This document shows, in pieces, positions 1 to 10,945 of a DNA stretch of 64,000 nt. This stretch comes from Arma custos. Its lineage: Eukaryota > Arthropoda > Insecta > Hemiptera > Pentatomidae. The position numbers and the translations under genes were made by a program. The first letter of the stretch is position 1; the number at the start of each line of letters is the position of its first letter. Location: NCBI GenBank assembly GCA_037127475.1, contig CM073763.1, positions 96,040,057 through 96,104,056 on the forward strand. Direction: 5' to 3'. The notes beneath the pieces are model-generated. The model was not told the DNA's origin. It made no database searches and saw nothing but the letters and a program-made list of their open reading frames with translations.

Positions 1-333
1 TAGAGTCGGTAGAAATACCCATATTTTAACTTAAGATATTTTGAAGCAGACATTTTGAAAACTATAATTTATTTCTTATGTCAGACTGTTTCATTTAAGT
101 ATAAATTCTAAATTAACAATAAAAATCATTAATTTAAAAAGTGATATAAAGAGTTTGATCGTAACCGTTAGAACCATTTTTTTTAAATTATAAAATCGAT
201 ACCGAAGCTTCCGGTAATTCAATTATGACGAAAAAATCCTGTAAAAGCCCAGGAATATATCTATATAAATAATATTTAACCTATAATTTTCGTTTTTGAA
301 CTAACACACGCTAGTCTATTATCCGCCATAAAT

Positions 334-522
334 TGAGCCAACAAGATCTGCAGACCTTCCGGGGCTCAACCAATCTCTGAAAATGGGGTACCGCAAATTG
401 ATAAAAAAAAACATAAAAGACTTGGCGGTTGAGTGTGATCTTGGCCAATTCACTTCCTTGTACTACCGTTGGCTTAGAAACCGAATAGTTTCGTGCATAT
501 ACTTAGCCCAAGAACTTTAATG
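334..522 (+). repeat. SINE-A copy, 5' truncated
   Basis: Body of a tRNA-derived SINE: GGGGCTCAACCAATCTCTG, then CTTGGCGGTTGAGTGTGATC, then CCGTTGGCTTAGAAACCG. The same blocks recur in at least twelve other places here. The tRNA-like head is missing. Confidence 0.6.
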
Positions 523-545
523 TTCTCTAGAGGAAGTTTTTTTTT

Positions 546-2081
546 CGTACGCCATGTTAACGTTATACGAGACTCGGAGTAGAACAGAAAATTAAAAAAA
601 AAACTTGCTGAAAACTCGAAGTAAAAAACTAAAAATGAAATAATTACATTAAAATAAATAACTAATAAATAAATTGAACTATTTTTTTATAAAGATCAAA
701 TGTAAAAAATAATTATTATGGACTTGGAAACTTTGTGAAATAACGAATTAAATTTAATTTAGTACTTCTACAGCTGACTAATAAAGTGAATTTTTTATGA
801 ATCGGTGGGGGAGGATAGAAAGTGGGTTCTTAAAATCAATTGTAGTACATCGAATGCTCTGGATAATTGTAAATTAGTTAATAAATATATATAATTCAAT
901 AAATAAATATACTTATTAGCATATAAAGATGTGTAGACTGATCAATTCTGCCTCAGCAGCTCAATCCTTCCAATCAAAGCTCAGCAGCTAATCCTTCCAA
1001 TCAAAGCCCAGCAGCACCATTCCCTCCTTCAAGATCCCTCATTCAATAAAATTTTTGTTAATAAAAATAAGTAAACTTGAACAAAATAAATGATATAATA
1101 GTACCTTCTTCATGTACTATTTGATTCGTACACAAGAATACTAAAAACACTGAAACTAATAATCACTAAAACACTTTAGCTCTAAACACTTTTTGAATTA
1201 AATACACTTGTTAACACAAGAACACTATACACTGTTAACACTATATACCACTTTATAACGAGAACGTAGACCGAAATTTGATCAAATATTTCTAGGAAAC
1301 AAACAAGATTAAGGATTTTAAAGAGGAGAAACTAAGTAATAAAATTACGGCACGTAATGGCTATTCCATTTCTAAGAACCTACTGCTCTTTGGAGCCAAA
1401 GTGCATTGTACTACCAACTATCAAAAACAAAAAAAAACTAAAAATTCTAATATTATTTTAGTAAACGTGATGTATAACAAATATTTTTAAAATGAGTAAG
1501 TCAAATTGCTTTTAAAATCAATCACCCAATTTGTTTCTTTCTTATTTTTACGATCTAAAAAAAAAATTAATTTGTGGAAAATAGCTTCATGATTATCGAA
1601 CTACGTTTTTTAAAAATTATTGTTAAATTATTAAATATTAATTAATAAATATGATTATTACTAATAATTAATTTAATCATTTGTAATATAATCGATAATA
1701 TAATAATTTAATAGTATATAGTCAGTATGTTTTGGCGCCACTAAATCATGATACCCTTCATAGAGCGGTCTTTATGCCTGTAGTTTTATGATATACAGGC
1801 TTGGAAGTTTGTGAAGTTTTTTACAAAGTACATAAGATTAAACCTTTAAGATGTTTTCTTCCTTCAATATTTAGTGAGTACAACAGTATTTACTCTGCTT
1901 TCATTGTTGAAACAATTTTGTTTATTTAAAATATTATTATTATATTTACCATATATGAACACTATTTAAACTGAACATTAAAATTTTCCTTCGAAAAATA
2001 GCTACATGATTGTGAAAATAACCAGCAGCTCCAAAATAACGATATAAATTTTATCAAAATATTTTCTTTTGGTACCTCATC
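546..2081. other. No gene seen
   Basis: AT-rich, many stops in all frames. Apart from the short direct repeat at 945, nothing recognisable. Confidence 0.6.
945..1015. repeat. Short direct repeat
   Basis: Three copies of a ~26-bp unit around CAGCAGCTCAATCCTTCCAA / TCAAAGC. Followed by CATTCAATAAA; possibly the tail of a retroelement. Confidence 0.4.
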
Positions 2082-2446
2082 CGCAGATTGTCGTTTCGAG
2101 CTGAGTTACAAATTTTAACTGTTTATTCATTTCATTTTTAATATTTTCCAAAAACACAAGTTATAGTATGGAAAAGAGAATTTAATTATGGATAATGAGT
2201 TGATTTCGGTAATAATTCATCAAGAAATAAAAGTTTCAACTAACATTTCAAGTATAGATGATATATTTTTGTTGAGACATTAATATCTATTTGAAATGTT
2301 TACCCAAGTATACACATTTCCCATAATTACATTCTCTTTTCCATACTAAAGTTCATGATAACTTTTTTTTGGAAAATATTAAAAGGGAAACAAATGAAAA
2401 GTTAAAATTTGTTGTGATGCAACTCAAAGCGACAACCTTTGGAATA
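2082..2446. mobile_element. Foldback MITE family 1, complete
   Basis: The left arm GCAGATTGTCGTTTCGAGCT and the right arm reading GGTTGTCGCTTTGAGTTGCA on the opposite strand pair over most of the element. Inner arms share AATATTTTCCAAAAACACAA, TATGGAAAAGAGAATTTAAT and ATGATATATTTTTGTTGAGA. No coding sequence. A second full copy is at 59.24 kb. Confidence 0.7.
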
Positions 2447-2607
2447 ATTACCTATCGTTTTTATTTTTGTAACTAGGCAGTCTTCAGAAACAATTAAAAA
2501 CTTAATTTATGAAATTGAACAGTTATTATTTAAGATCGATACTTCCTAGAAACAATTTACATAACTTTTTAATAATTAAAATCTTGACATATAAGAGAGA
2601 TTGTGTT

Positions 2608-2690
2608 TAATATTTTCCAAAAATACATGTTATATCATGGGCTTTAATATGGAAAAGAGAATGTAATTATGGATAATGAGTAAATTTTGC
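2608..2690. mobile_element. Foldback MITE family 1, partial
   Basis: TTTAATATTTTCCAAAAATA followed by TATGGAAAAGAGAATGTAAT and ATGGATAATGAG repeats the left-arm interior of the element at 2082. Confidence 0.55.
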
Positions 2691-4368
2691 TAATCATTGG
2701 AAATCACAGCATGCGTAATAATTACCATAAGCTTATGTGAATTGTGTATAAGTGTAACAATATGTGTATGTGTAACAATTTTATATAAAATGAAAAAATC
2801 AAAGTCACTTAATTTGGCACTAAATACAAACAAATTACCATTCACAAGTTTTTTTATTTATTAGAGAATATTTATAAGTCCTCTAAAGTTTATTCTAAAA
2901 TTTGCAATCTTATAAATTATATTAGCTCGGTTATCAAATTTATAAAATTGTGCAATGAAGACTAAATATGATATTTTTTTGAAAATGGTTCTTAATGTGT
3001 GTCTTTTAATATTTCAATGATTATTATTTAGTACCAATTAAAAACTCAACAGAATTTATTTAGTTTAAAAAGTTTAGCATATCTCTGTATTAAACCTGAA
3101 AAGAAAACTGTATCATTACAACCCGTGAAGGATATTGGTTTTAGTACATGGTAGATACATCTCAAATATGTATGTGTGTGTGTGTACATGCATAGAAGCA
3201 ATTTTACTAAAGGGAGTGTGCATGGAATCCCCTGTATGCTCAGGATTCATGCACTCCTTAAAAAACGGTAGTGAGCTTAAGGGTATTATTTGAAAATAAT
3301 CTAAATGAAACAGAATTCTGGCAACAACTCCTGCAAAAAATTAGGTCACCATTTTCATTTTTTTTTATTTATTCATTGAAATTTACTACTGTATTATAAG
3401 AATACAACAAGTAAATGGCAGGAATGATACTTATTGATATGAATAAAGACAAGTAAACTAAATTAATTAATTTATCAAAACCAAAATGGAAGGTTTTATA
3501 TATTTATTGAATTACCTTCTTCAACATTTATTTTAAAAATAAATATGAATTCTTGATGTTTATATGTGGATATACATTTTTTCACATATTTTTAATTCAT
3601 TTATTTCAAAAATAATTACTTTGTCTATAAATTTTAAATATTTTTCTTTGAGTACTACCAGGAGGTAATTTCTCTACTTGCCTTTATATCATGCCATTAT
3701 ATAATTTTTATTCTTTTTACTTGATGTATTATTATACAGTTGTAAATTTCAATAAATAAATTTAAATAAAAAATGTTTTCTAACTAGTAAATAGTTTATC
3801 TCCCTTTTATGATTCATAAATTTAAAAAAAAAAAATTGTTTGTGATAAATAAGTATATCAATGGGATCAGAAGCTAATCGAATGTCACAGTTTTCCAAAT
3901 AGCCACACTTTGAAGAGCTCTTAAACTTGGGTTATTCATTATATATTTTGGGCAATACAATTTTATTTTCTATCACATGGCGAAAGTATGCCAATTTCTA
4001 TTTTTTGATGCTGCCCGAGGGGCTTCTGAAGTTTTTGAAGTATGCTTTTTTTGCTATCATTGTGCACCCATGGAACTCTGATCATATGCTGAAAACAGTG
4101 CATCTCATGCCCATTCCTCTGATCCCTATGACAGCACTGAGAACAGATACCATCAAAGTACTCTGATTCGAGTCTGCAAGTTCAAATTTAGATTATGTAG
4201 CACCTAAATTAATATAGTTTTGAGAAAAGTATTAAAGCATAGGGCTATCAATAATACCATAGTATCGTATTATAATTGGCTCAATTCTTTTTGTAATTAG
4301 GATTATTAATTTCGGATTTAGTTACTTATTTGATATATTCTTCTCATGCTATTCTAATTTTTATTCAG
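2691..4368. other. No confident gene; could be an intron of the BESS-like gene
   Basis: Contains a short (GT)n at 3172-3186. A 79-codon frame at 3927-4166 has low-complexity hydrophobic content and no family match. Confidence 0.5.
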
Positions 4369-4489
4369 GCTAAATGAACAGCAACGGCTCGACTTCAGGC
4401 TCGAAGTATTACAGGCCCTAAAAAAAGTCAGAGATGGTCCAAAAGTACAGAAAGTGGTCTCAGGTCAGGTGGGCAAGGCTAAGCAATGA
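4369..4489 (+). CDS. Terminal exon of a probable BESS-motif protein (partial)
   Basis: A pyrimidine-rich tract ending in AG precedes an open frame of 39 codons ending in TGA at 4487-4489, followed 85 bases later by AATAAA. The exon starts in phase 1 (one leading G). It begins LNEQQRLDFRLEVLQALKKV, which resembles the second half of the BESS motif found in insect MADF-BESS DNA-binding proteins, where a leucine and acidic segment is followed by an amphipathic helix. The tail is basic (GQVGKAKQ). In that family the motif mediates protein-protein contacts in the nucleus. The exon carrying the first half of the motif should lie upstream. I did not identify it in 1-4368, so it may be outside the window. 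Coding nature looks good; the family call is moderate. Confidence 0.5.
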
Positions 4490-4574
4490 TTGCAGTATTA
4501 AAAATGTATTTTGTGAAGTCTTGTGTAATTTATACAAGTATTGCATAAAAAATACCAGTCCTTGTTACTATGCC

Positions 4575-4580
4575 AATAAA
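4575..4580 (+). promoter_or_regulatory. Polyadenylation signal AATAAA
   Basis: Canonical hexamer 86 bases after the TGA of the BESS-like terminal exon, in a T-rich context. It supports this being a true last exon. Confidence 0.5.
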
Positions 4581-5154
4581 ATTTTATATTTAACGTGACA
4601 ATTTATTGTTAAAGTAAAATTGATACTAGATAATACAGAGACCTTGATTTTTAGTGTGATGACATATGAATTTATAATCACAGAATCACATGAGGCAAGT
4701 AGTCCACTTCTCTTAATTTTAGAAGAGAGACAAAACACTGATTAATACAGTATATGACTAATAGTTATAATATGCCTATGAAAGATTATTATATCATATC
4801 AGATAATGCTGGGGGCTTTTGTTTTTTGACATGAAGATGTTTCCTTTCAGCAGTTGACAACATTTTTTTTTTGTAAATAAGATTGAAGTTGTATTTAATA
4901 AAACTGATTGTTCATGATTTATTTTACTGAATAGGCTATAAAAATCAACATTTATATCAAGCGAGGTGGTGTTTATTGGTCATGAAATGATTAAGTTCCA
5001 AAAAGTCATTTTGTCTGTAGGTTTTGTTATTTAATGACAGTATAATAATAAAAAAGTGTTTATATATTCTGGGACATAATATTTCCTGATATAAAGTCTT
5101 AGAATAAAATATAATTACTGTTTGAGTGGAAAATAGTTCACTGGATAGTTCTAA

Positions 5155-5205
5155 TGATGGATTGAATTGGTCAGGGGGTGCAGTCAAAGATAACACAAAA
5201 TAATT
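5155..5205 (-). repeat. Tail fragment of the hammerhead-bearing element
   Basis: GATTGAATTGGTCAGGGGGT and GCAGTCAAAGATAACAC are the - strand tail of the element at 24650; the core itself is absent. Confidence 0.5.
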
Positions 5206-5491
5206 ATTACAAATAATTTAATTAGTGAGAAATCATTAAGAAAAATGCAAATTATCTCCAACAACAATATTTCAAAAACAGATTAGAAGAAGAGAAAGAA
5301 AACAAAGTATAGAAATAAGATAACAATAAGTATATATAGAGAAACAATTTACGGTTACATAAATTTATGCCAAGAAAACAACAGAAAAAAGTAATTAAGA
5401 TAAATGCAAATAATACCATCAATGATTTACACTCATTTTGAAAAAAATATCTAACTAGATGAATGGACAGCCACATTAGAAGGGAAAAAAA

Positions 5492-5564
<73 letters not shown>
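5492..5564. repeat. (GT)n(AT)n microsatellite
   Basis: About 9 GT units then about 27 AT units. Confidence 0.95.
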
Positions 5565-5567
<3 letters not shown>

Positions 5568-6018
5568 CACTTATATATGCAGATATAATTATGATTTACA
5601 ATTACAGTATAGTTGTATATGTTTTTTTGGTAGAAGGATCTAGCTGTTTTGCTGCATTTCTTATTCTGAAACTGTTTTTTACCCTTGAAATGTTCATGCT
5701 GCTCTTACCACTATGGTAAACCGCAGTGGAAAAAGACATTTCTCACTATTTTAATATGGTGAATGCTGTTTTCATGTCTTAGGGGACATCTTTGCTCAAG
5801 CAGATTTCTGTTTTTAATTTGGGCCTCCAAGAACTAAAATAAATTACATTATTCACTTTTATGGACCGTTGTTAGCACTAAACAGCGTATTTTATCTTTT
5901 AAATCACACTTTTCTTTCTTAATTCTTCCCGATTCTAAAATAGATTTTTTAGAATATTTGCTTCAATCGACTTTCATGCAGGTGGACCAATGTTATTTTA
6001 TTTTTTGAGTGTATCGGA

Positions 6019-6215
6019 ACGGCAGCGGGGTAGCTGGATGTGTAGAGTGCTGAGACACTATGCTGAATATTTAGATTCAAATCTTTTGGGTTGTGGCAGA
6101 TTATCGAATCTGTTAACAGTCAGACCCGCTTAGGGCTCATCCAGTCCCTATAAAGCAGCTACCCTTTGGGGAAAACCTGGCATTTAAGGGTGATCTGGGA
6201 CAATAAATTTGATTT
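6019..6215 (+). repeat. SINE-A copy with tRNA-like head
   Basis: Head with GGGTAGCTGGATGTGTAGAG (box A-like) and GATTCAAATC (box B-like), then GTTAACAGTCAGACCCGCTT, GGGCTCATCCAGTCCCTATA and GGGGAAAACCTGGCA. The 3' end is degraded. Confidence 0.7.
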
Positions 6216-6732
6216 GGCAATCTTCGAATTGAATGGTTATTTAATAAAATGAATTTGTTTCTAATTGTATTTATTGTTATAACTTAGACAAACCATCGGC
6301 ATATCAATGATTAAGACATTAATCATGATTCCAATCATTATTCATCGATGATTTCTCGTGCAACATTGCTTTATGAATAACAAAGTGTACGAAGCAATGT
6401 AAAATAATCTGTGTCAAGGAGAGTCCAATCGTCCCCGATGCAGAGAACGTTCAATTTTCAAAGTAATTCGTGTTTATTATTCTAACGGTAATATAATATA
6501 AGACATTTTTTTTCGCTAGAATTTTCGACTATTGTGTAGCCGCTATTGCACACAGGGTGATATATTCAGTTTACATGTATCAGGATATAAGGAATGTAAT
6601 AGGAATCGATTCACACCTGTTAATAAAATCTCTATCCAAGGAACTAGAGATCAGTGGCTCAGCACCCTTCGTATTGAATATTAAAACGGACATAATATAT
6701 AAATAAATAAAGCATTAAGTATCCTAAGTACG

Positions 6733-6950
6733 GTACATGGTGGAGACTGTAATGGTTCTAAGCCAATGGTTGCGAAGGAAGGGAGGATCTAGCCGTGATG
6801 ACGCTCTTCCTTCAAGCTTATCCTCAGTTAAGAATACTTTAAAGAGGCTGGGTTAGCCTCAGTAGGGCTTCCAGATACTGGGTTGACAGAATTAATAACT
6901 TATCTACCACACCCGATCTTAAACTCAGAACCTTTAGTTCAGTAAACCTT
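6733..6950 (-). repeat. SINE-A copy, reverse orientation
   Basis: Reverse complement of the SINE-A body: GTACATGGTGGAGACTGTAA, TTCTAAGCCAATGGTTG, then AGAGGCTGGGTTAGCC and a degraded head near 6920-6950. Confidence 0.6.
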
Positions 6951-7028
6951 GTACTTAGTGTGCATATAGATAAATAAATCTTTAATATTTTTTTTCATTC
7001 CCATAAGTTTACATTAGAATTTTCTGTA

Positions 7029-7248
7029 ATGACGTCACTTTATGCTGCTATTGCCAATCGTACTATGCCTTTGTGGGAGTCTTTAATTTACCTATCCAGG
7101 TTTAATTAGGATAGGGATCTTTTAACAAGTAGCTGATACTGCACGGGTTCGGGGCTGCTATTTTACGTCTCTTCCTAAAGGCTAAACGAACCAGCGATTT
7201 TGGGCTTAGTAGTTTGTTATGCTAACCACTAGACCACAGGTCACCCCT
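7029..7248 (-). repeat. SINE-B copy, reverse orientation
   Basis: TTTATGCTGCTATTGCCAAT, CTATCCAGGTTTAATTAGGA, TAGGGATCTTTTAACAAG and ATGCTAACCACTAGACCACA. Read in reverse, the last block is a tRNA-like box A region (GTGGTCTAGTGGTTAGCAT). Confidence 0.7.
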
Positions 7249-7472
7249 ATTGCTATTGCTTTATTGTTAAACTGATGGGTTGGGCAAGCTAATGAACTAG
7301 GGCTACTCAACATAGACATTATAAACTAAGTGGCTTCACACAAGCGAGTGTGTTTAACAAACATTATTGGTAATAGGGTATATCGTTTGTACTAATAAAC
7401 ATGTGGACATGAGTTTTTTACCATTTGTCTAATTGTCACTTGTTATTCATTATATGTGACAATATTTAATGT

Positions 7473-7693
7473 TAGATATTTTTATTTGAAAAGAAAAGAC
7501 ATTTCCAGAACCGGGACTCGAATACGGGTCTCCCGTCATGGTTTGCTACCAACTGTTCGACTCTACCAACTGACCGAGAGTCGAACCAGGATGGCTCAGT
7601 TGGTAGGATACCATAACGGAAACATGGGAGACCCGGGTTCGAGTCCCGGTCCTGGGCATATCTTTTCTTTTCAAATAAAAATATTTAAAAATT
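7473..7693. mobile_element. tRNA-containing foldback element, copy 1
   Basis: The outer inverted repeats read TATTTTTATTTGAAAAGAAA on both strands. Each arm then holds a tRNA-like sequence with its 3' end outward. The right arm has box A (TGGCTCAGTTGGTAGGA), a 5-bp T-stem with loop (CCGGGTTCGAGTCCCGG) and an acceptor pair CCAGGA/TCCTGG. The anticodon arm is poor (no U33), so it is not a functional tRNA. The left arm is the same on the - strand, with CAGTTGGTAGAG and ATTCGAGTCCCGG. The two tRNA-like heads meet in the middle. Confidence 0.7.
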
Positions 7694-7892
7694 ATAGCAG
7701 CTAACAAAAAAATAAAATATTTTTTAGAGTTTAGAAATGGGATGTCAGTCAATCATTTTGTTTTAGTTATGTTTTACCTTATGTTTAATATTTAATAGTA
7801 TATATTATTAAATATGTATAATATGTATATTAATATGTATAATAATTTTATATTAAATATGTATGTATATTAATATGTATATTATATAATAT

Positions 7893-7956
7893 GTATATTA
7901 ATTTTTAAATGTTTTTTTATGAGAAAAGATTTGTCCTGGCCGGAATATATCGGGAT
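7893..7956. mobile_element. tRNA-containing foldback element, end fragment
   Basis: TTAATTTTTAAATG then GAGAAAAGATTTGTCCTGGC is the left terminus of the family, truncated in the T-arm. Confidence 0.5.
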
Positions 7957-8227
7957 TTTCTTATTTCTTATAATAATTAAAAACAATAAATAATAATAAA
8001 ATTATCTCTTGTTTATAGGAATCGATTAACCTTAGACTTAATGAAAATATTAGGAATGAATTAACAATTCTTTTGTTCACTCTGATATTTTATCCTACTA
8101 CTTACAATGAATAACTTATAACAATCAGTCATATGATAATAAACTACATGCTTACGTCACTTATAATTGGAATATATCATAAAGAAGGATTGGTATACGA
8201 GCTTAATGAGAGAGTTATTACAATTTT

Positions 8228-8365
8228 GTCCCAAGCTATAACCAAGTTTGTCCCCAATTAGGGGTACTTATAGAGGCTGGCCTTAGGAGTCTTAGCAGAT
8301 ACAACAGGGTCGACAGAAGATAAAAAAAAAAATCTTGATCTCAGAACTTGGAGTTCGGTAACCCA
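8228..8365 (-). repeat. SINE-A copy, degraded
   Basis: CCCCAATTAGGGGTACTTAT and AGAGGCTGGCCTTAGGAG match the reverse complement of the SINE-A centre. The ends are unclear. Confidence 0.45.
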
Positions 8366-8466
8366 CCATTATTTGCCTATGTACCGAGTATTCAACAATT
8401 TCAACATTAAATACTTAATAAAAATTAGCAAAAATTCAAAAAGATACCTTAATTAATAAATAGGAT

Positions 8467-8688
8467 GAAATCTCTAAAATACTGGAAAACCAACCAGTTT
8501 CATCAATTCAGGCATCATCACGACACTCACCAAAACAAAATCACATCAAAGTAGACAGAGTGCATCACATCTCACACCAACAGTCCAAACAGACTCATCA
8601 GGGATAGCAACTTTTCCCCAAGCTCTCCACAAAGAATATCTGAATTGCCGAAACGTTGAATGTTTTTTCCAGTATTTTAGAGACTTAA
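8467..8688. mobile_element. Inverted-repeat element with hammerhead-like cores
   Basis: TCTCTAAAATACTGGAAAA at the left pairs with TTTTCCAGTATTTTAGAGA at the right. Just inside are TTCAGGCATCATCACG (- strand CTGATGATGCCTGAA-type core, first base changed) and CTGAATTGCCGAAACGTTGA (+ strand, stem II shortened). Layout matches the element at 47.68 kb. Confidence 0.55.
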
Positions 8689-9007
8689 CTCTTTGTTCTT
8701 TTAAGTAATTATTTCATTAATTTATTTCCTTAAGTTTGTATAATAAATCTTCTATTTACTACATATTATTTCTGTTGAGAACATATTCCACTTGTTGAAA
8801 ATTGCCGTCATTGAATATTTGCCGCCCTGTTTTCTTGCCCCTATAATCACCCCCTATAGACACCGTGTTATGTTTGTTTTTATGTTATTGACCAACTAAT
8901 CGATAAGCCCACGTGCCCTAGAATAGATAACAGATGGAAGCCAGGAGGAAGATTTGATAACTACCGAGGGTGTGGCTGGGTAGTGGGGGATCTCGAAGAG
9001 TCGCCGC

Positions 9008-9055
9008 TCAGTCGGTGTTCGACGCTACTACTGTCAGCAGTTTTCTGGACCAGCG
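9008..9055 (+). promoter_or_regulatory. Candidate initiator plus noncoding first exon
   Basis: A local GC-rich patch in AT-rich DNA carries TCAGT at 9008-9012, the arthropod initiator core, with predicted +1 at the A (9010). After 46 bases there is a strong splice donor, CAGCG then GTGAGT, at 9056. There is no ATG in the 46 bases, so it would be a 5' UTR exon. A CACGTG E-box lies about 100 bases upstream. Which gene it serves is unknown; the next + strand gene is MARVEL-1, 17-25 kb downstream. No repeat family seen here explains the patch. Confidence 0.3.
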
Positions 9056-9127
9056 GTGAGTCATTAAGCTTGTCATATCTTCGTCATATATATTATATAT
9101 TGATGCATATATAATATACTTGTTATT

Positions 9128-9128
<1 letters not shown>

Positions 9129-9159
<31 letters not shown>

Positions 9160-9161
9160 TT
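9129..9161. repeat. (AT)n microsatellite
   Basis: Uninterrupted TA dinucleotides, 70 bases downstream of the candidate first exon at 9010. Confidence 0.9.
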
Positions 9162-9402
9162 ATTTATAAATAATTATATTAAATATCATCAGTAATGCCA
9201 ACTGTAAATGATCCAGCATAGCCTACATATGACTATTCAACGTAAACAACTTTTAAATATATCTGTATACACCTCGAACCAGTTAATTATGTTTGAATAT
9301 CTGTGATACAGCTTTATTAGTTATGAATTAGACTTCTCTAGTACTGCGTTACAACCTGAAAACTTATATTTAAAACAGTTTTAATATACATGATCATAAA
9401 AG

Positions 9403-9498
9403 GGAAAAAACCTGGTGGTTAATCGTGATCACTTCCCTGCACAATCGTTGTACAGTCTCTAAAATGTACTGATCCCAAGACCCTTCATGGATTTTGGT
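9403..9498 (+). repeat. SINE-A 3' fragment
   Basis: AACCTGGTGGTTAATCGTGA, TGCACAATCGTTG, ACAGTCTCTAAAATGTACTG and CCCTTCATGG are the SINE-A 3' blocks in order. Confidence 0.6.
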
Positions 9499-9907
9499 GG
9501 TACAGTTTATATTTTATTATATTATATAGTTCATATATTTATTTATATTTAAATATATATATTTTTTGGCTACTTAATAGCCAAATAGAATTGAACACAT
9601 TGTACTAACTAGGGTGTCACTTCTTTCAAGGTATACTATTAAATCCTACTTGACTCATTCATAAAATATATTTGGCGATTGTATCATTGTTCTTTCGAAA
9701 AGAATGTCTCAACTCTGCCTGTTCGCTCATACAAATAGTTTTCGAAGCACCTGTCATTTCTCCTATTTGAGTCAGACAGAAAGACGTCAGAGTTTCTGAA
9801 GTTGAAATAATACTCCGATTCAATTACTATCATCAAATATTGATGATGTAAAGAGAGTTATTTTATTTGAATAATTACTTTGTTTAGTTTTTAATATGCA
9901 GTACTAT

Positions 9908-10155
9908 TAACCTGAACTACAGACCTCTAGTTCGATACCGGTTGTTGCAGGTGAATTATTTATTCTATTAACAGCTGACAAAGGGCCCTGTAGAATCTGG
10001 ATACTTCTGGTGCTCACCCAGTCTCTATAAGGAAGTACCCAAGAAAAACTTGGCTGTTGAGCTTAATCACGGATGAATCACCTCCAAACTCAAACTTTGT
10101 CGTAAAATAATTACAGTTTCTACCATGTACTGAACCCTAAAATCTTTCTTCATCA
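9908..10155 (+). repeat. SINE-A copy
   Basis: Box B-like AGTTCGATACCGG, then TTAACAGCTGACAAAGGG, CTCACCCAGTCTCTATAAGG, AACTTGGCTGTTGAGC and TTTCTACCATGTACTGAACC. Most of the body is present; the first half of the head is degraded. Confidence 0.65.
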
Positions 10156-10289
10156 GTAAACACATTTTTAGGACCCGTTTTTATTATTCCACCCTTTATG
10201 TAAATTAAAGTATTACACGGTGATCATTAAACACTTCTTTATAAAGTAAATAAAATAAAACATAATTAAAGAATGATTTATTTTTCTAT

Positions 10290-10440
10290 GGCGAGTTATT
10301 GAACTCTCGGACTGAGGGTTATTGAGCTCTAGGTCCCAATTTCGATACCGGCTGTAGCAGACAAATCATTTACTTTGTTAACAGTCAAGTATCAACCCTC
10401 CTCGGGCACATCCAGCCACTATTATTTTATTTAATCCCTC
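10290..10440 (+). repeat. SINE-A head and central fragment
   Basis: TTTCGATACCGGCTGTAGCA, TTGTTAACAGTCAAG and GGGCACATCCAGCC match the head and centre. It stops where the 3' half should begin. Confidence 0.55.
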
Positions 10441-10777
10441 CAAATTAGTCATTTTTTTAACACGTCCTCTTTTGTATCAACCTTAACGATAGTCAAATCT
10501 AGGCCATTATCACTAAAGCAATCCAAGGATGGGTCCTTTGTCTAAGATCTAAGGACTCGGGTTAGCTATCTTAATATGTTGATTTTTATTAATTAAGATT
10601 ATTAGTATAATGTTGCCGCGAAATGTTTCAATCAGATTATTACTAATCAGTGTAATATATTACAATTATTTAAAAAAATATTTTGTCTAATTTGTTTAAC
10701 TGATAGGATAATTAATATATTTTTAAATAGACCTGTAAACTAACAAAGACGTACAACTACAACTAAAGGATCTTTTT

Positions 10778-10945
10778 GTTCAGTACAAGGTAGAGACTGT
10801 GCTGTTTCTAGGACGGTTCCACTTGTCCGAAATCACGCTCAACCGCCTGGTATTCCCTCAATTAGGGGTATCCTCTTTATAGAGGCTGAGTGAGCCCATG
10901 GAGGGTCTGCAAATCCCACAGGGTCCATCCACGATTGTTAATCCG
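10778..10945 (-). repeat. SINE-A copy, reverse orientation
   Basis: GTACAAGGTAGAGACTGTGC, TGATCACGCTCAACCGCC-like sequence, then AGAGGCTGAGTGAGCCCATG, all reverse complements of SINE-A blocks. Confidence 0.6.

Noticed and set aside
7584..7660. Possible functional tRNA gene
   Set aside because: T-arm and acceptor stem are good, but the anticodon loop lacks U33 and pairs poorly, and the sequence is the arm of an inverted-repeat element.
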